Shown piece after piece: positions 16,048 through 24,501 of a stretch of 43,859 bases of DNA. How positions within the stretch are numbered: the stretch's first letter is position 1; every line of letters begins with the position of its first letter. Source of the DNA: a bacterium (GTDB lineage: Bacteria; Pseudomonadota; Alphaproteobacteria; Rhizobiales; Xanthobacteraceae); contig JAQSDT010000399.1 in NCBI GenBank assembly GCA_029946075.1, positions 1 through 43,859 on the forward strand, read 5' to 3'. The notes below the pieces were generated by a model that saw nothing but the letters and a program-made list of their open reading frames with translations, searched no databases and was not told the origin of the DNA. The translations under genes were made by a program, and so were the position numbers.

Positions 16048-16623
16048 TCACGAAGCGGCCAAGGCCCTTGCGACCGCGGTCTTCACCCGCGTATCCGCGG
16101 GCTCGACGGCTTCCGGAAAGACTTCGGCGATGTAGCCGTCGCGGCCGATCAGGTATTTGTGGAAGTTCCAGCGCGGAACATCCTTGGGCCGCGCCTCGGC
16201 GGCCCATTTGTAGAACGGGTGCGCGTTCGGACCCTTGACGACGGCTTTTGCCGCGATCGGAAATTTGACGCCGTAATGCTGGTGCGCGGTCGCCGCGATT
16301 TCGCTCGCGCCGCCCGGCTCCTGTCCGCCGAAATCGTTGGAGGGTACGCCGACGATCATCAGCCCGCGGCCGCCGAATTCGGACCACAATTCCTGCAGGC
16401 CCGCATATTGCGGCGTGAAGCCACACAGCGAGGCCGTGTTGACGATCAACATCGGGCGGCCGGTAAACTCGGCGAGCCTGATGTCGCTGCCCGATAATGC
16501 CGGAAACGAAAAGGCGTATGCAGTGATACGGCTCACGTCGGCTTGCCCCAGTGCCTGCCGGCTCGCCGCAACGGCCGCCATGGCGGCAAGCGCCGTGCCC
16601 ATCAGGCTTCTGCGGTCGATCAT
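16048..16623 (-). CDS. Exported glutathione peroxidase-family thiol peroxidase
   Basis: A 191-residue GPx-fold peroxidase with an N-terminal export signal (DRRSLMGTALAAMAAVAASRQALGQA). The paired Arg suggests Tat export, though RRSLM departs from the full motif. Catalytic landmarks are VNTASLCGFTPQYAGLQ (Cys67 in the seleno-Cys position), PSNDFGGQEPG (Gln) and WNFHKYLIGRDG (Trp/Asn), so the tetrad is complete. It probably reduces peroxides in the periplasm using thioredoxin-like donors. It sits next to other envelope genes and is probably transcribed alone. Confidence 0.93.
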   Translation of the reverse strand: MIDRRSLMGTALAAMAAVAASRQALGQADVSRITAYAFSFPALSGSDIRLAEFTGRPMLIVNTASLCGFTPQYAGLQELWSEFGGRGLMIVGVPSNDFGGQEPGGASEIAATAHQHYGVKFPIAAKAVVKGPNAHPFYKWAAEARPKDVPRWNFHKYLIGRDGYIAEVFPEAVEPADTRVKTAVARALAAS

Positions 16624-16703
16624 GCAAGTCTCCGGCAGCGGTGCGATGGCGCCAAACCTAGCGCATCGCGTCGCCGGTTGCCGCTCAACAAGCCGTTATG
16701 GCC

Positions 16704-16805
16704 AGAGCGTTTCGAACGAAGTGGATACCGGTTCGCGTGAAGAAAACGCGTCAAACAAGAATCTGGAGCCCGGATCTGATTCAATCGGAACCGAAAAGGC
16801 GCTAG
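16704..16805. repeat. Interspersed Bradyrhizobium repeat (AGAGCG...GCTAG type)
   Basis: A roughly 100-bp element running from AGAGCGTTTCGAACGAAGTGG to GGCGCTAG, with GTGGATACCGGTTCGCGTG inside. Its inner imperfect palindrome (GATCTGATTCAATCGGAACC) is a decayed form of a perfect inverted repeat I recall from many Bradyrhizobium intergenic regions. The last bases (CTA at 16802-16804) supply the stop codon of the L,D-transpeptidase on the minus strand. Confidence 0.65.
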
Positions 16806-18649
16806 GGGGCGCGAAGCGGAACGATGAAGTCGGTGCCTTCGCCGGTTTCGCCACCCTGGGTGATGCCGTGGTCGGACACCACGATCGAGCCGCCGGTGGT
16901 CAGCGCCTCGGCGATACGCGCCATGGCTTCCGGGGGAACGGTGATGCGGTCCAGCGCCTCGGCCGCGCTGTTCGGCGCCGGCAGCGGCCTGGCCTCGGCG
17001 GGTGCGCCGCCCGCGACCTTGCGGCGGCGGGATGCGCGATCGTCGTCGTCGCTGCGGACCGCATTGCGCGCGACCGCCGGCAGCGAGACCGCCGACCAGC
17101 GCAGCAGATTGGGATCGGTCTTGTCGGCCTCGGCGGTGAAGACATGCGTGCCCAGCGGCCGGTCGCTCGGCGCGATCGTCACGGGCACATCGAACTGCGG
17201 CTTGAAGTTCTCGCGAACGTAGAGCTTGCCGTCCTTGCGGCTGACGAAGACCGCGATCTGGCCGGGACGTTTGGTCTCCTTCGTGGCTGCGGCCTTTTCG
17301 GCGCCGGGCAGACGCGCAGTGTCTTTCTTCACTTCGGGCGCAGCGGCGGGCGTTTCGACCGCCTTGACCGGCTCGGCGGGCTTGTCGTCGGCCTTGGAGT
17401 CAGCAGCCTTGGTATCAGCAGCCTTGGTTTCCTCCACCTTCGGCGCTTCGTCCTTGGCCGGCTCGGCCTTCGCGGGCTCGACCTTGGCCGTTTCAGTTGA
17501 CGGCGCCTCGACCTTCACGTCGTCGGATTTCGCTTCGACCTTCGCTTCGGCGGGCTTGTCTTCAGTCGTCACGCTGGCGGTAGTGGAGACTTCCGCCTTG
17601 CTGTCCGTCTCGGCAGCCTTGACCTCGTCCGCGCCGGCAGCGGCCGGCTTCTCGGTCGCGGTAACGGCGGCGGTCTCGCTCTCGGGCTTTACGGCTTCGG
17701 ATTTCGGCGCATCCTGTCTCGCGTCGGTGCTGGCAGGCTGCAGCCCGGTCGGCCCGGCGTCCGTCATCGTCACGGTGGCATTCTGTGCCGGCATGGCGTT
17801 GCTGGCATCCGCCGTGTGCGTCTGGCCGCGCAGGTTCGTTGCGTGACCGACGGTGGATCGCAGATCGAGGTTCGTTTCGGAACGTGCGGACTTGTCGCTC
17901 GCGGGCCTGGCGGTGGCGCCGGCATCCGCGCCCTTGTCGCTCTTCACCGCGGGTACGTCGTTCTTGCCGTCATCGGCGATGATGGGCTGCGGCACGGCCT
18001 TTTGCGCGACCAGCAGCGGATGCGAGAACGAGGCGGGTGTGATCTCGCCGGGCGTAACGACGACGCGTGCGCCCATCTTGGTCCAGTTCCACATTTTCTG
18101 GGCGAACGCCATCGGCATTCGGATACAGCCATGGGAAGCCGGATATCCCGGCAGCACGCCGGCGTGCATCGCGACACCCGACCAGGTGATGCGCTGCATG
18201 AACGGCATCGGAGCGCCGCTGTAGATGTTCGAATGGTGCAGCTTGTGCTTCTGGATGATGCTGAACACGCCCATCGGGGTCGCGTGCCCCTTCATGCCCG
18301 TCGATACCGGGCTTTCCGCGAACAGGCCATTGCTGTCGTGGACGCGGACCTTCTGCTGCTCGATCGAGACATTGATGATGAGGGGACCCTGCGGCTTGGC
18401 GCCGGTGTCCTTGACGACTTCTTCCCTGGCGGGGCGCTTGCTTGCTCGCGGATTTCGCGGCGGTGCGGTCGGCGCCGCGGGGCGGTAGTAGCTGGGGTCG
18501 GAATCCTGCCAGAAGAATTGGGCTGCGGCGTCGGCTTCGGCTGAGGCGATCAGCGTGACCGCGGTCGTCAGCATCGCAATGCGCCAAAGCCGGGATCTGG
18601 TAATCGTTACGCCCGCAATACTCGCACCCGAATTCCGCTGCCCGCTCAC
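16802..18649 (-). CDS. L,D-transpeptidase (YkuD) with a second, degenerate YkuD-like half
   Basis: A 615-residue exported protein. Order: signal peptide (about 20-42); active YkuD domain (about 88-200) with the catalytic SHGCIRM (Cys175) and the His of AMHAG (162); a low-complexity Lys/Glu/Ala/Pro linker (about 228-460); and a C-terminal half (463-612). That half begins IAVFVSRKDGKLYVRE, which mirrors IINVSIEQQKVRVHD of the first domain, but has SDHGITQGGETGEGTDF where SHGCIR would be. The first domain should make 3-3 peptidoglycan or protein cross-links; the second cannot. The GTG start has a good ribosome binding site (AAGGA). The stop codon lies in a repeat element. Confidence 0.9.
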   Translation of the reverse strand: MSGQRNSGASIAGVTITRSRLWRIAMLTTAVTLIASAEADAAAQFFWQDSDPSYYRPAAPTAPPRNPRASKRPAREEVVKDTGAKPQGPLIINVSIEQQKVRVHDSNGLFAESPVSTGMKGHATPMGVFSIIQKHKLHHSNIYSGAPMPFMQRITWSGVAMHAGVLPGYPASHGCIRMPMAFAQKMWNWTKMGARVVVTPGEITPASFSHPLLVAQKAVPQPIIADDGKNDVPAVKSDKGADAGATARPASDKSARSETNLDLRSTVGHATNLRGQTHTADASNAMPAQNATVTMTDAGPTGLQPASTDARQDAPKSEAVKPESETAAVTATEKPAAAGADEVKAAETDSKAEVSTTASVTTEDKPAEAKVEAKSDDVKVEAPSTETAKVEPAKAEPAKDEAPKVEETKAADTKAADSKADDKPAEPVKAVETPAAAPEVKKDTARLPGAEKAAATKETKRPGQIAVFVSRKDGKLYVRENFKPQFDVPVTIAPSDRPLGTHVFTAEADKTDPNLLRWSAVSLPAVARNAVRSDDDDRASRRRKVAGGAPAEARPLPAPNSAAEALDRITVPPEAMARIAEALTTGGSIVVSDHGITQGGETGEGTDFIVPLRAP

Positions 18650-18926
18650 GCGCCTATTCCTTAAATTCTGAAAGCTCGAATCTGCTGTCCTGATATGGCT
18701 TCGTTGTCGCAGAGGCGAAACGCGTTCACCAGCGTAAGCCTTCTAATTCCAGCGATTTTCGCCCCAAGCGTAGCAAAAAAGCCTCACATTCCGTTAAATG
18801 GTCGTGCCCGGATGGGGTGGAGACCGGCGGCTTCTGGCGCCGCGTCATCCCATCAATTCCGGCCGCGGCCTTCCTGTGCGGCCTTGCGGCACTACATAGG
18901 CGGCAAGCCCTTCAGTGGAGATATCA

Positions 18927-19475
18927 ATGACATCCAAGGCCAACATTAAGTGTGACAGGAAGTGGGGCTATCTGGCTTTGGCGGTGCTGGCGCTTGCGTT
19001 GTGGCAGGCCGGTCCGGCCTCGGCCGCCGACGAGCCCGACCTGATCTTCCGACGCTCCACGGTATTCAAGTGGCTCAGCCCGAACGACAAGCTCGCGACC
19101 TATGCCGTCGACGACCCCGAGGTCGAGGGCGTGGCCTGTCACTTCACGGTTCCGGAAAAGGGTGGCTTCAAGGGCTGGCTGGGGCTAGCCGAGGAGGTCT
19201 CGGACATTTCGCTGGCCTGTCGCCAGATCGGCCCGATCAAGTTCAAGCACAAGACCGACCAGGGCGAGGACATGTTCCGCCAGCGCCGGTCGCTGTTCTT
19301 CAAGAAGATGCAGATCGTCCGCGGCTGCGATGCCAAGCGCAACGTGCTGGTCTACATGGTCTATTCGGACAGGCTGATCGAGGGTTCGCCCAAAAACTCG
19401 ACTTCCTCGGTACCGATCATGCCCTGGGGGGCTGCCGATGCCGCGGTTCAGAAATGCGGGGAATTCATCCAGTAG
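18927..19475 (+). CDS. creA: CreA-family exported protein
   Basis: A 182-residue periplasmic protein of the CreA family (function not established). It has a signal peptide (YLALAVLALALWQAGPASAA) and conserved blocks DLIFRRSTVFKWLSPNDKLA, YAVDDPEVEGVACHFT, VSDISLACRQIGPI, MFRQRRSLFFKKMQIVRGCD and LVYMVYSDRLIEGSPKNSTS. Three or more Cys may form disulfides. I chose ATG 18927 because GGAG (18917-18920) sits 6 nt upstream; the ATG at 18915 overlaps that site. It is divergent from the L,D-transpeptidase gene. Confidence 0.92.
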   Translation: MTSKANIKCDRKWGYLALAVLALALWQAGPASAADEPDLIFRRSTVFKWLSPNDKLATYAVDDPEVEGVACHFTVPEKGGFKGWLGLAEEVSDISLACRQIGPIKFKHKTDQGEDMFRQRRSLFFKKMQIVRGCDAKRNVLVYMVYSDRLIEGSPKNSTSSVPIMPWGAADAAVQKCGEFIQ

Positions 19476-19511
19476 AGTAGATCGATTCTCTACCGGGTGA
19501 ATGTCCCGGAC

Positions 19512-19808
19512 TTACCGCTTGAGCGGATTGGAATATTGGCGGGCCTCCAGGCCAGGCCGCAGCTTCGGCTCGCGGCATCCGACCAGACGCACGAATTTCT
19601 GCGGTGCCGATACATTGCCCAGGAATTCGCTGCCTTGCTGAGACATCGCGCCGCAAATCCCGGAGGGACCTGCCACAGGCACCGTCGTTACGGAAGGTTC
19701 GATCCGCAGTTCGGAAGAGCCGTTACTCCCTGACAAACATTCAACCGTCGGCCGGCCGGGGTTGCGGGTCGGGGTTTCATTGCCAACATCGATGTTGCCA
19801 TTGCCCAC
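19512..19808 (-). CDS. Hypothetical protein (98 aa)
   Basis: Not recognised. The frame has coding character: few Arg/Ser runs, codon third positions mostly G/C, and a GTG start with AAAGGA 8 nt upstream. The product is polar, with no membrane segment, and holds the Cys-containing pieces VECLSGSNGS, SGICGAMSQQG and LVGCREPKL. An upstream in-frame ATG at 19973 would add 55 basic residues that look non-coding. It is convergent with creA. It could be a decayed fragment of a longer exported protein. Confidence 0.45.
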   Translation of the reverse strand: MGNGNIDVGNETPTRNPGRPTVECLSGSNGSSELRIEPSVTTVPVAGPSGICGAMSQQGSEFLGNVSAPQKFVRLVGCREPKLRPGLEARQYSNPLKR

Positions 19809-20181
19809 GACTGCTATCCTTTGTTGAGGAGGGGATACAACGCGCACGCATGCGGAAAGTTGCACCTTGGTGAGTCGGTCCGTCCGAGGCTTTGGTTCAC
19901 CCCGATGCCAACTTGCGAGCGGCTTCTTAGGCCGGAAGTTCTTAAGAACTCGCCTTGCGTTGCAATATAACATCCGCGGATGACGATGTCATAACGCGGC
20001 GATTTGCTGAATTCATTGAGCTTTTTTCGCCCATGTTTCGTTCTGGCCCGGCCGACGAAACAATTCTGCCGGGCACGAAACCATTTTCCGCTTCTGGCGC
20101 AGATATCCGGAAACAGCGCACGGTTATCAGATTGCCAACGAAACGGCGGGGACGCCGGCAGCGAACACCGGAGACAGTCAG
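19809..20181. other. Gene-free stretch with two perfect palindromes
   Basis: I see no convincing frame in these 373 bases, which are AT-richer than the surroundings. They contain the 14-bp perfect palindrome AGTTCTTAAGAACT (19937-19950) and, 22 bases on, the 12-bp palindrome CATCCGCGGATG, followed by GACGATGTCATAACG. The region lies between two divergently read small genes and could hold their promoters and operator. Confidence 0.5.
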
Positions 20182-20337
20182 ATGCGGACGATCAGCTTCA
20201 TCCTCGCCTTCGCCTTCATCCTCGCCGGCCCCTCGATGGCGGGTTCTTCGGACCGCGACTTTCCCGGCATCGGAACCTTCGCCTACAATGGCTCGCCGGT
20301 GACGGCGCAGGCCCCGATCGTGATGGCCGCCCGGTAA
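20182..20337 (+). CDS. Small exported protein (51 aa)
   Basis: A 51-codon frame starting ATG, with GGAG (20170-20173) 8 nt upstream. The product has a signal-peptide-like start (MRTISFILAFAFILAGPSMA) and a mature part of about 30 residues beginning SSDRDFPGIGTFAYNGSP. The hydrophobic core, a small-residue cleavage site and G/C third positions support a real gene. It is followed after 39 bases by another small exported protein on the same strand, so a two-gene operon is likely. Function unknown. Confidence 0.6.
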   Translation: MRTISFILAFAFILAGPSMAGSSDRDFPGIGTFAYNGSPVTAQAPIVMAAR

Positions 20338-20376
20338 GTTCAGCGAACGCTTCAATAGCGCCGGTAAGGGCCCCGT

Positions 20377-20781
20377 ATGTTTGTACGTTTTTGTTCCGCA
20401 GCCATCCTCGCTTCCAGCCTTGTCGCCGGTTCGGCGCAGGCCCAGATGCCCGGGCAATTCCAGACCCAGCAGACGTCGTTCCGCTCCCTGTTCAAGATGC
20501 CCGATCCGCGCGGCGAGTTCGTGCGGCTGTGCGCGCCGCACATGGTCGGGCGATGGGCGCACCCCGAGAGCGTCTGCAGCTGCCTGCACGACTATGCCGC
20601 CGCCACCGTGGAAGATGCCGATCTGCGCGAAGCCTTGCTGCGCGGTATCAGCGAGACCGGCGTGCCGACCATCGAAACCGCCTGGGTGCCGCCGTCAAAG
20701 CAATCCGAGATCGGCCCGACCTTCACCAAGATCGCCAAGCCGACGCTGCAATGCATGTTCGAGCCGGCGACCAGCAACTAG
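20377..20781 (+). CDS. Hypothetical exported protein
   Basis: A 134-residue secreted or periplasmic protein. The signal peptide is MFVRFCSAAILASSLVAGSAQA with an AQA cleavage site. The mature chain contains four to five Cys (VRLCAPHMVG, VCSCLHDYAA, LQCMFEP), a pattern resembling small metal- or disulfide-containing periplasmic proteins of Bradyrhizobium, but I do not recognise a family. It lies downstream of the 51-aa exported protein and upstream of the serine hydrolase, all on the plus strand. Confidence 0.8.
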   Translation: MFVRFCSAAILASSLVAGSAQAQMPGQFQTQQTSFRSLFKMPDPRGEFVRLCAPHMVGRWAHPESVCSCLHDYAAATVEDADLREALLRGISETGVPTIETAWVPPSKQSEIGPTFTKIAKPTLQCMFEPATSN

Positions 20782-20881
20782 CCGCGCTGCGCCATATCTC
20801 CCGCCAGCTCACGGCTTCTCGACACGACACTGGCCGCCATTGTAAGGCTGGGGCAGATCAGTGATCCGCGCGAGGCTGTCG

Positions 20882-22105
20882 ATGCGGCAGGGAAAAATCC
20901 TGCTTTCATGTGCGGTACTGCTGACGCTGGCGTCTCCGGCCGGCGCTGCGCCCGACGAGGATTTGCTGGGCAAGGCCTCCGGCTATCCGGTCGGTTCGCT
21001 GTCCAACTGGTTTTACGACGAGAGCGTCCGGGTCGGCTCGTTCAGCAACGTCGACCAGATTTTGCCCCACTACACGCTGGCGAAATCGGCGACGCCGCTG
21101 CCGCTGCCGTCGGCGCCTGATAGCGGGATCGAATACCGTTTCGCCGACCGGAGCCATACGCTCGACGATTTCCTGGCGCATCAGCGCGTCACCGGCTTCC
21201 TTCTGATCAAGGACGGCAAGGTGCTGGCCGAGCGCTACCAGTACGACCGCAATGCCGGGCATCGCTTCATCTCTCACTCGATGGCGAAATCGATCGTCAG
21301 CCTCGCGGTCGGAATGGCGCTGGGCGAGAAGAAAATCGCTTCGATCGACGACACCATCGCCAAATACGTGCCCGCGCTCGCGGGTAATCCCTACGGCGAG
21401 ACCACGATCCGCAACATGCTGCGGATGGCGTCCGGCGTGCCGTTCACGGAGGTCTACGACGGCAAGGACGATTTCACGAAGTTCAACCGGATTCGTTTCT
21501 CGCAGGATTCCGTCGCCGCGCTACGCGCCTTTACGACACGTGAGGTCGAGCAGGGCACGGTGTTCCACTACGCCTCCAACCAGACAGTGGCGCTGACGGT
21601 GCTGATGCACGCGGTCACCGGCACGACCATGAGCGACTATCTGACGACACGGCTGTGGCAGCCGATGGGGGCGGAAGCCGACGCCACCTGGACGATGATG
21701 AAGGACGGTACCGAAGCCGGCGCAGGAAACTTCAACGCCGTGCTGCGCGACTATGGCCGGCTCGGAATCCTGCTGGCCAATGACGGCGCCATCGGTGACA
21801 AGCAGATCCTGCCGAAGGAATACCTGCTCGATGCCACCGACTGGCACCGGCAGCCGGACGGGTTCAGGCCCGGTTCGGCCACGCGCTATTTCGGTTATGG
21901 CTATCAGTTCTGGCTGTATCCGGGCGAAAAGCGGCGGTTCGCGCTGCTCGGCGTCTACGGCCAGTCGATCTTCGTCGATCCCGGACTCAAGCTCGTCATG
22001 GTGATCACAGCGGCGGCGAAGAACGCCAATGTCGGCAACGAGCCGTTCGCGCGCGAGCGGGACGCGCTGTGGCGCGGGGTCGTTGCCAAATACGGAAGCT
22101 GGTAG
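20882..22105 (+). CDS. Exported serine hydrolase, beta-lactamase family (class C-like)
   Basis: A 407-residue periplasmic hydrolase of the beta-lactamase/esterase superfamily. It has a signal peptide (ILLSCAVLLTLASPAGAA), the N-terminal strand region GFLLIKDGKVLAERYQYD, the SxxK nucleophile motif SMAK (Ser133, Lys136), the YxN/S motif in FHYASNQTVAL, and a C-terminal strand (LLGVYGQSIFVDP) in the place of KTG. Such proteins are usually esterases or peptidases, and beta-lactam hydrolysis should not be assumed. ATG 20882 gives a clean signal peptide with GAGG upstream; GTG 20861 is an alternative adding seven residues. Confidence 0.88.
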   Translation: MRQGKILLSCAVLLTLASPAGAAPDEDLLGKASGYPVGSLSNWFYDESVRVGSFSNVDQILPHYTLAKSATPLPLPSAPDSGIEYRFADRSHTLDDFLAHQRVTGFLLIKDGKVLAERYQYDRNAGHRFISHSMAKSIVSLAVGMALGEKKIASIDDTIAKYVPALAGNPYGETTIRNMLRMASGVPFTEVYDGKDDFTKFNRIRFSQDSVAALRAFTTREVEQGTVFHYASNQTVALTVLMHAVTGTTMSDYLTTRLWQPMGAEADATWTMMKDGTEAGAGNFNAVLRDYGRLGILLANDGAIGDKQILPKEYLLDATDWHRQPDGFRPGSATRYFGYGYQFWLYPGEKRRFALLGVYGQSIFVDPGLKLVMVITAAAKNANVGNEPFARERDALWRGVVAKYGSW

Positions 22106-22134
22106 CGTCCAGCGACAAATCGGAGGGAGCTATC

Positions 22135-22584
22135 ATGCGATCGATCTTGATCGGCCTTGCCTGCGCATTCGCGCTGGCTGCATCGCCCGCCCTGGCTGCC
22201 GATACGGCCAAAGAGGAAGCCAACAAGAAGGCCGTCCTCGAATTCTATGAGGCGGGGCTGAACAGGAAGGATTTCGACGCTGCCGTGAAGTATTTCGGGC
22301 CGCACTACATCCAGCACAATCCGACCGCGCCGGACGGGATCGAAGGCTTCAAGGATTTCCTCGGCTTCCTGCGCGAAAAATTCCCGGACTCCCGCAGTGA
22401 GATCAAGCGCGCCCTTGCCGACGGCGACTACGTGATTCTGCACGTCCACAGCGTGCGCGAGAAGGGCACGCGCGGCCGCGCCATCGTCGACATCTTCAGG
22501 TTGGAGAACGGCAAGATCGTGGAGCACTGGGACGTCGCGCAGGACATTCCCGAGAAGGCCGCCAACAACAACGGGATGTTCTAG
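22135..22584 (+). CDS. Exported NTF2/SnoaL-like protein
   Basis: A 149-residue protein with a signal peptide (MRSILIGLACAFALAASPALA) and an NTF2-like fold: FYEAGLNRKDFDAAVKYFGP, YIQHNPTAPDGIEGFKDFL, the strand VILHVHSVREKG, and the ending IVDIFRLENGKIVEHWDVAQ. This matches the SnoaL-like polyketide-cyclase-related group, whose bacterial exported members are mostly uncharacterised. GGAGGG precedes the start by about 7 nt. It follows the serine hydrolase by 29 bases on the same strand, so the two are probably co-transcribed. Confidence 0.9.
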   Translation: MRSILIGLACAFALAASPALAADTAKEEANKKAVLEFYEAGLNRKDFDAAVKYFGPHYIQHNPTAPDGIEGFKDFLGFLREKFPDSRSEIKRALADGDYVILHVHSVREKGTRGRAIVDIFRLENGKIVEHWDVAQDIPEKAANNNGMF

Positions 22585-22602
22585 CGACCTGTCTTCGCTG
22601 AG

Positions 22603-22863
22603 CTACCGCTTCTTGGCGCCGAGCCGCGGAATGCATTTGCGGGTGCGCAGCACGCCGCTCGATGTCATCTGCGAACCCGAGACTTCCTTGATCTGTCCAG
22701 CCGGACAGGATCCGTCGTCGACCAGCACGCGCTGACCGAGCCTGAGTTCCACGATGTCCTGTTCGCGCGAGAGCTGCTGCGCAGCGGCGGGCGAGGCGAG
22801 GAGCCAGACTATGACGACCGGCGCGCCGACGGTGAGAAAACGAAAGTGGCGATTGCCGGGCAT
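22603..22863 (-). CDS. Small exported hypothetical protein (DUF6719-like)
   Basis: An 86-residue protein with a signal peptide (VGAPVVIVWLLASPAAAQ) and a mature part of about 55 residues containing LRLGQRVLVDDGSCPAGQIKEV, then SGVLRTRKCIPRLGAKKR. Two Cys are placed to form one disulfide. The pattern is common in Bradyrhizobium small exported proteins and I believe it corresponds to DUF6719, but I cannot verify that. It is convergent with the NTF2-like gene, 18 bases away. Confidence 0.75.
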   Translation of the reverse strand: MPGNRHFRFLTVGAPVVIVWLLASPAAAQQLSREQDIVELRLGQRVLVDDGSCPAGQIKEVSGSQMTSSGVLRTRKCIPRLGAKKR

Positions 22864-22944
22864 GCTGGTTCCACCATGGGGATCGATAACCCGGAGCTTA
22901 GCGATGCGGTGGCGATTCTGATAGAGCTGCGCCTTCGCGCAACC

Positions 22945-24429
22945 TCATCTCGAAGACTTCAGGCGTCGTCCGGTTCCATTGCTCGCGTGCAAGGCGCTGA
23001 GTGAAGCCCGGGCCAGCCGCTCCGCGGATGCGATCAGTTGCGGCATCGGATGGCCGGCAAACCCGAGCACGAAGCCGGGCATCGGCCGCGCGCGTTGATA
23101 GGTGTCCGCAAGCAGCCAGCCCTCGACGCCGGCCTCGGTCTTTGCCGTTGCCGCGATACGCGGATCGGTCGATGGGTCGAACCGCGCAACCAGATGCAGG
23201 CCCTGCGATGGCACCGGCACCGATAGCCGTCCCTGCGAAACCTTCGATAACGTCGAAGCCAGCGTGTCGCGCGCTTCGCGATAGATCCCGCGCACCCTGC
23301 GCAGATTGGCCGCGAACGCGCCGGAATTGAGCATGTCGGCGACGGCGCCTTCGAGCAGCGTGCCGGGAAAGCGGTCGAACGCGGCGCGCGCGGTCGTGAC
23401 CGGTCCGACCAGCCGTTCGGGTAGCGCGCAGTAGCCGATGCGCAATCCCGGAAACAGCGTCTTGGCGAACGTGCCCATGTAGATCACGCGGCGGAGGTGA
23501 TCGATGCCGGCGAGCGACAGCAAGGGCGCGCCGTCATAGCGGAACTCGCTGTCGTAATCGTCCTCGATCACGAAGGCGTCGGCGTCCTTGGCCCAGTCGA
23601 GCAACTCCAGCCGCCGCGTCATCGACATCTGTACGCCGAGCGGAAACTGGTGCGACGGCGTCACATAGGCCGCGCCCGCCGACGGCGCGAGCATACGCCC
23701 CTTGCTGACGATCAGACCGGACGCATCGACCGGCACGGGGACGGGACGCTGGCCGCAATGCTCGATCGCCTTGCGCGCGGCGGGATAGCCGGGGTCTTCG
23801 CACCAGATCCGGTCGCCGGGCTTGAGGATCGCGCTGAGCACGATCCGCAGCGCGTGCTGCGTTCCCGTCGCCAGCAGGATCTGGTCCGGATCGCAGCGCA
23901 GCCCGCGCGCAGACAAAAGATGATCGGCAATCGCCGCGCGGAGTTCGCGGCTGCCGCGCGGGTCGCCATAGGCAAGATGCTCGGTGCCGAAAGCGCGCAT
24001 CCGCCGCCCGGCGAACGAGCGGAAGCGCTGTAGCGCGCGCTCGTCGATATGCGTGCAGCCCAGCGCCAGCGTGCCACGCTGCGGCGGCTCGACCGCAATG
24101 CTGGTCTTGCGCGCGTCATTGACCCGGTCGGGAATGCGCGCGGCGACGAAGGTGCCGGAACCGACGGTGGCCACCGCAAAACCGTCCGCGATAAGCCGCT
24201 CATAGGCCGAGGTCACGGCGTTGCGGCGAAAACCTGTCTGCTGCGCCATGGTGCGGGAAGGTGGCAGCGGCTCGCCGGGCTTGGCTATGCCGCCGACGAT
24301 CGCATGGCACAGCGCCTGGTAGAGCCGGTGCTGCGAGGAGGCGCCTTGCGTGATGTGAGGCCCGTCGAGATCGAGCGGAAGCTCGGCCTTGCGCGGCGTA
24401 CCCTTCGAATTGGTCGGAATTTTTCGCAT
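22945..24429 (-). CDS. MocR-type PLP-dependent transcription regulator (PdxR-like)
   Basis: A 494-residue GntR/aminotransferase fusion. Residues about 25-100 are the winged HTH (LYQALCHAIVGGIAKPGEPL, RNAVTSAYERLIADGF, VGSGTFVA). Residues about 130-480 are the fold-type I aminotransferase domain with ATGTQHALRI, CEDPGYPAARKAI, FVIEDDYDSEFRYDG and MGTFAKTLFPGLRIGY, whose Lys should bind PLP. MocR proteins use PLP as effector to control adjacent divergent genes. Here the divergent neighbour is a PNPOx-like flavoprotein, which fits control of B6 metabolism. ATG 24429 opens the family N-terminus (MRKIPTNSK). Confidence 0.92.
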   Translation of the reverse strand: MRKIPTNSKGTPRKAELPLDLDGPHITQGASSQHRLYQALCHAIVGGIAKPGEPLPPSRTMAQQTGFRRNAVTSAYERLIADGFAVATVGSGTFVAARIPDRVNDARKTSIAVEPPQRGTLALGCTHIDERALQRFRSFAGRRMRAFGTEHLAYGDPRGSRELRAAIADHLLSARGLRCDPDQILLATGTQHALRIVLSAILKPGDRIWCEDPGYPAARKAIEHCGQRPVPVPVDASGLIVSKGRMLAPSAGAAYVTPSHQFPLGVQMSMTRRLELLDWAKDADAFVIEDDYDSEFRYDGAPLLSLAGIDHLRRVIYMGTFAKTLFPGLRIGYCALPERLVGPVTTARAAFDRFPGTLLEGAVADMLNSGAFAANLRRVRGIYREARDTLASTLSKVSQGRLSVPVPSQGLHLVARFDPSTDPRIAATAKTEAGVEGWLLADTYQRARPMPGFVLGFAGHPMPQLIASAERLARASLSALHASNGTGRRLKSSR

Positions 24430-24501
24430 GGAATTGGCACTATCGCAGACCAAATTGACCGCTACAACTGACGCGACGAAGCAATATCGCCAGGAGTTGC
24501 C
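24430..24501. promoter_or_regulatory. Divergent promoter region between the MocR regulator and the PNPOx-like gene
   Basis: This 72-base gap must hold the start signals of both genes. I see the direct half-repeat AATTGGCAC / AATTGACCG (24431 and 24454 region), in line with the direct-repeat operators of some MocR regulators, but the match is short. Confidence 0.35.

Noticed and set aside
18695..18949. An 84-codon plus-strand frame overlapping the creA start
   Set aside because: No ribosome binding site, basic low-complexity product, and it overlaps the well-supported creA start.
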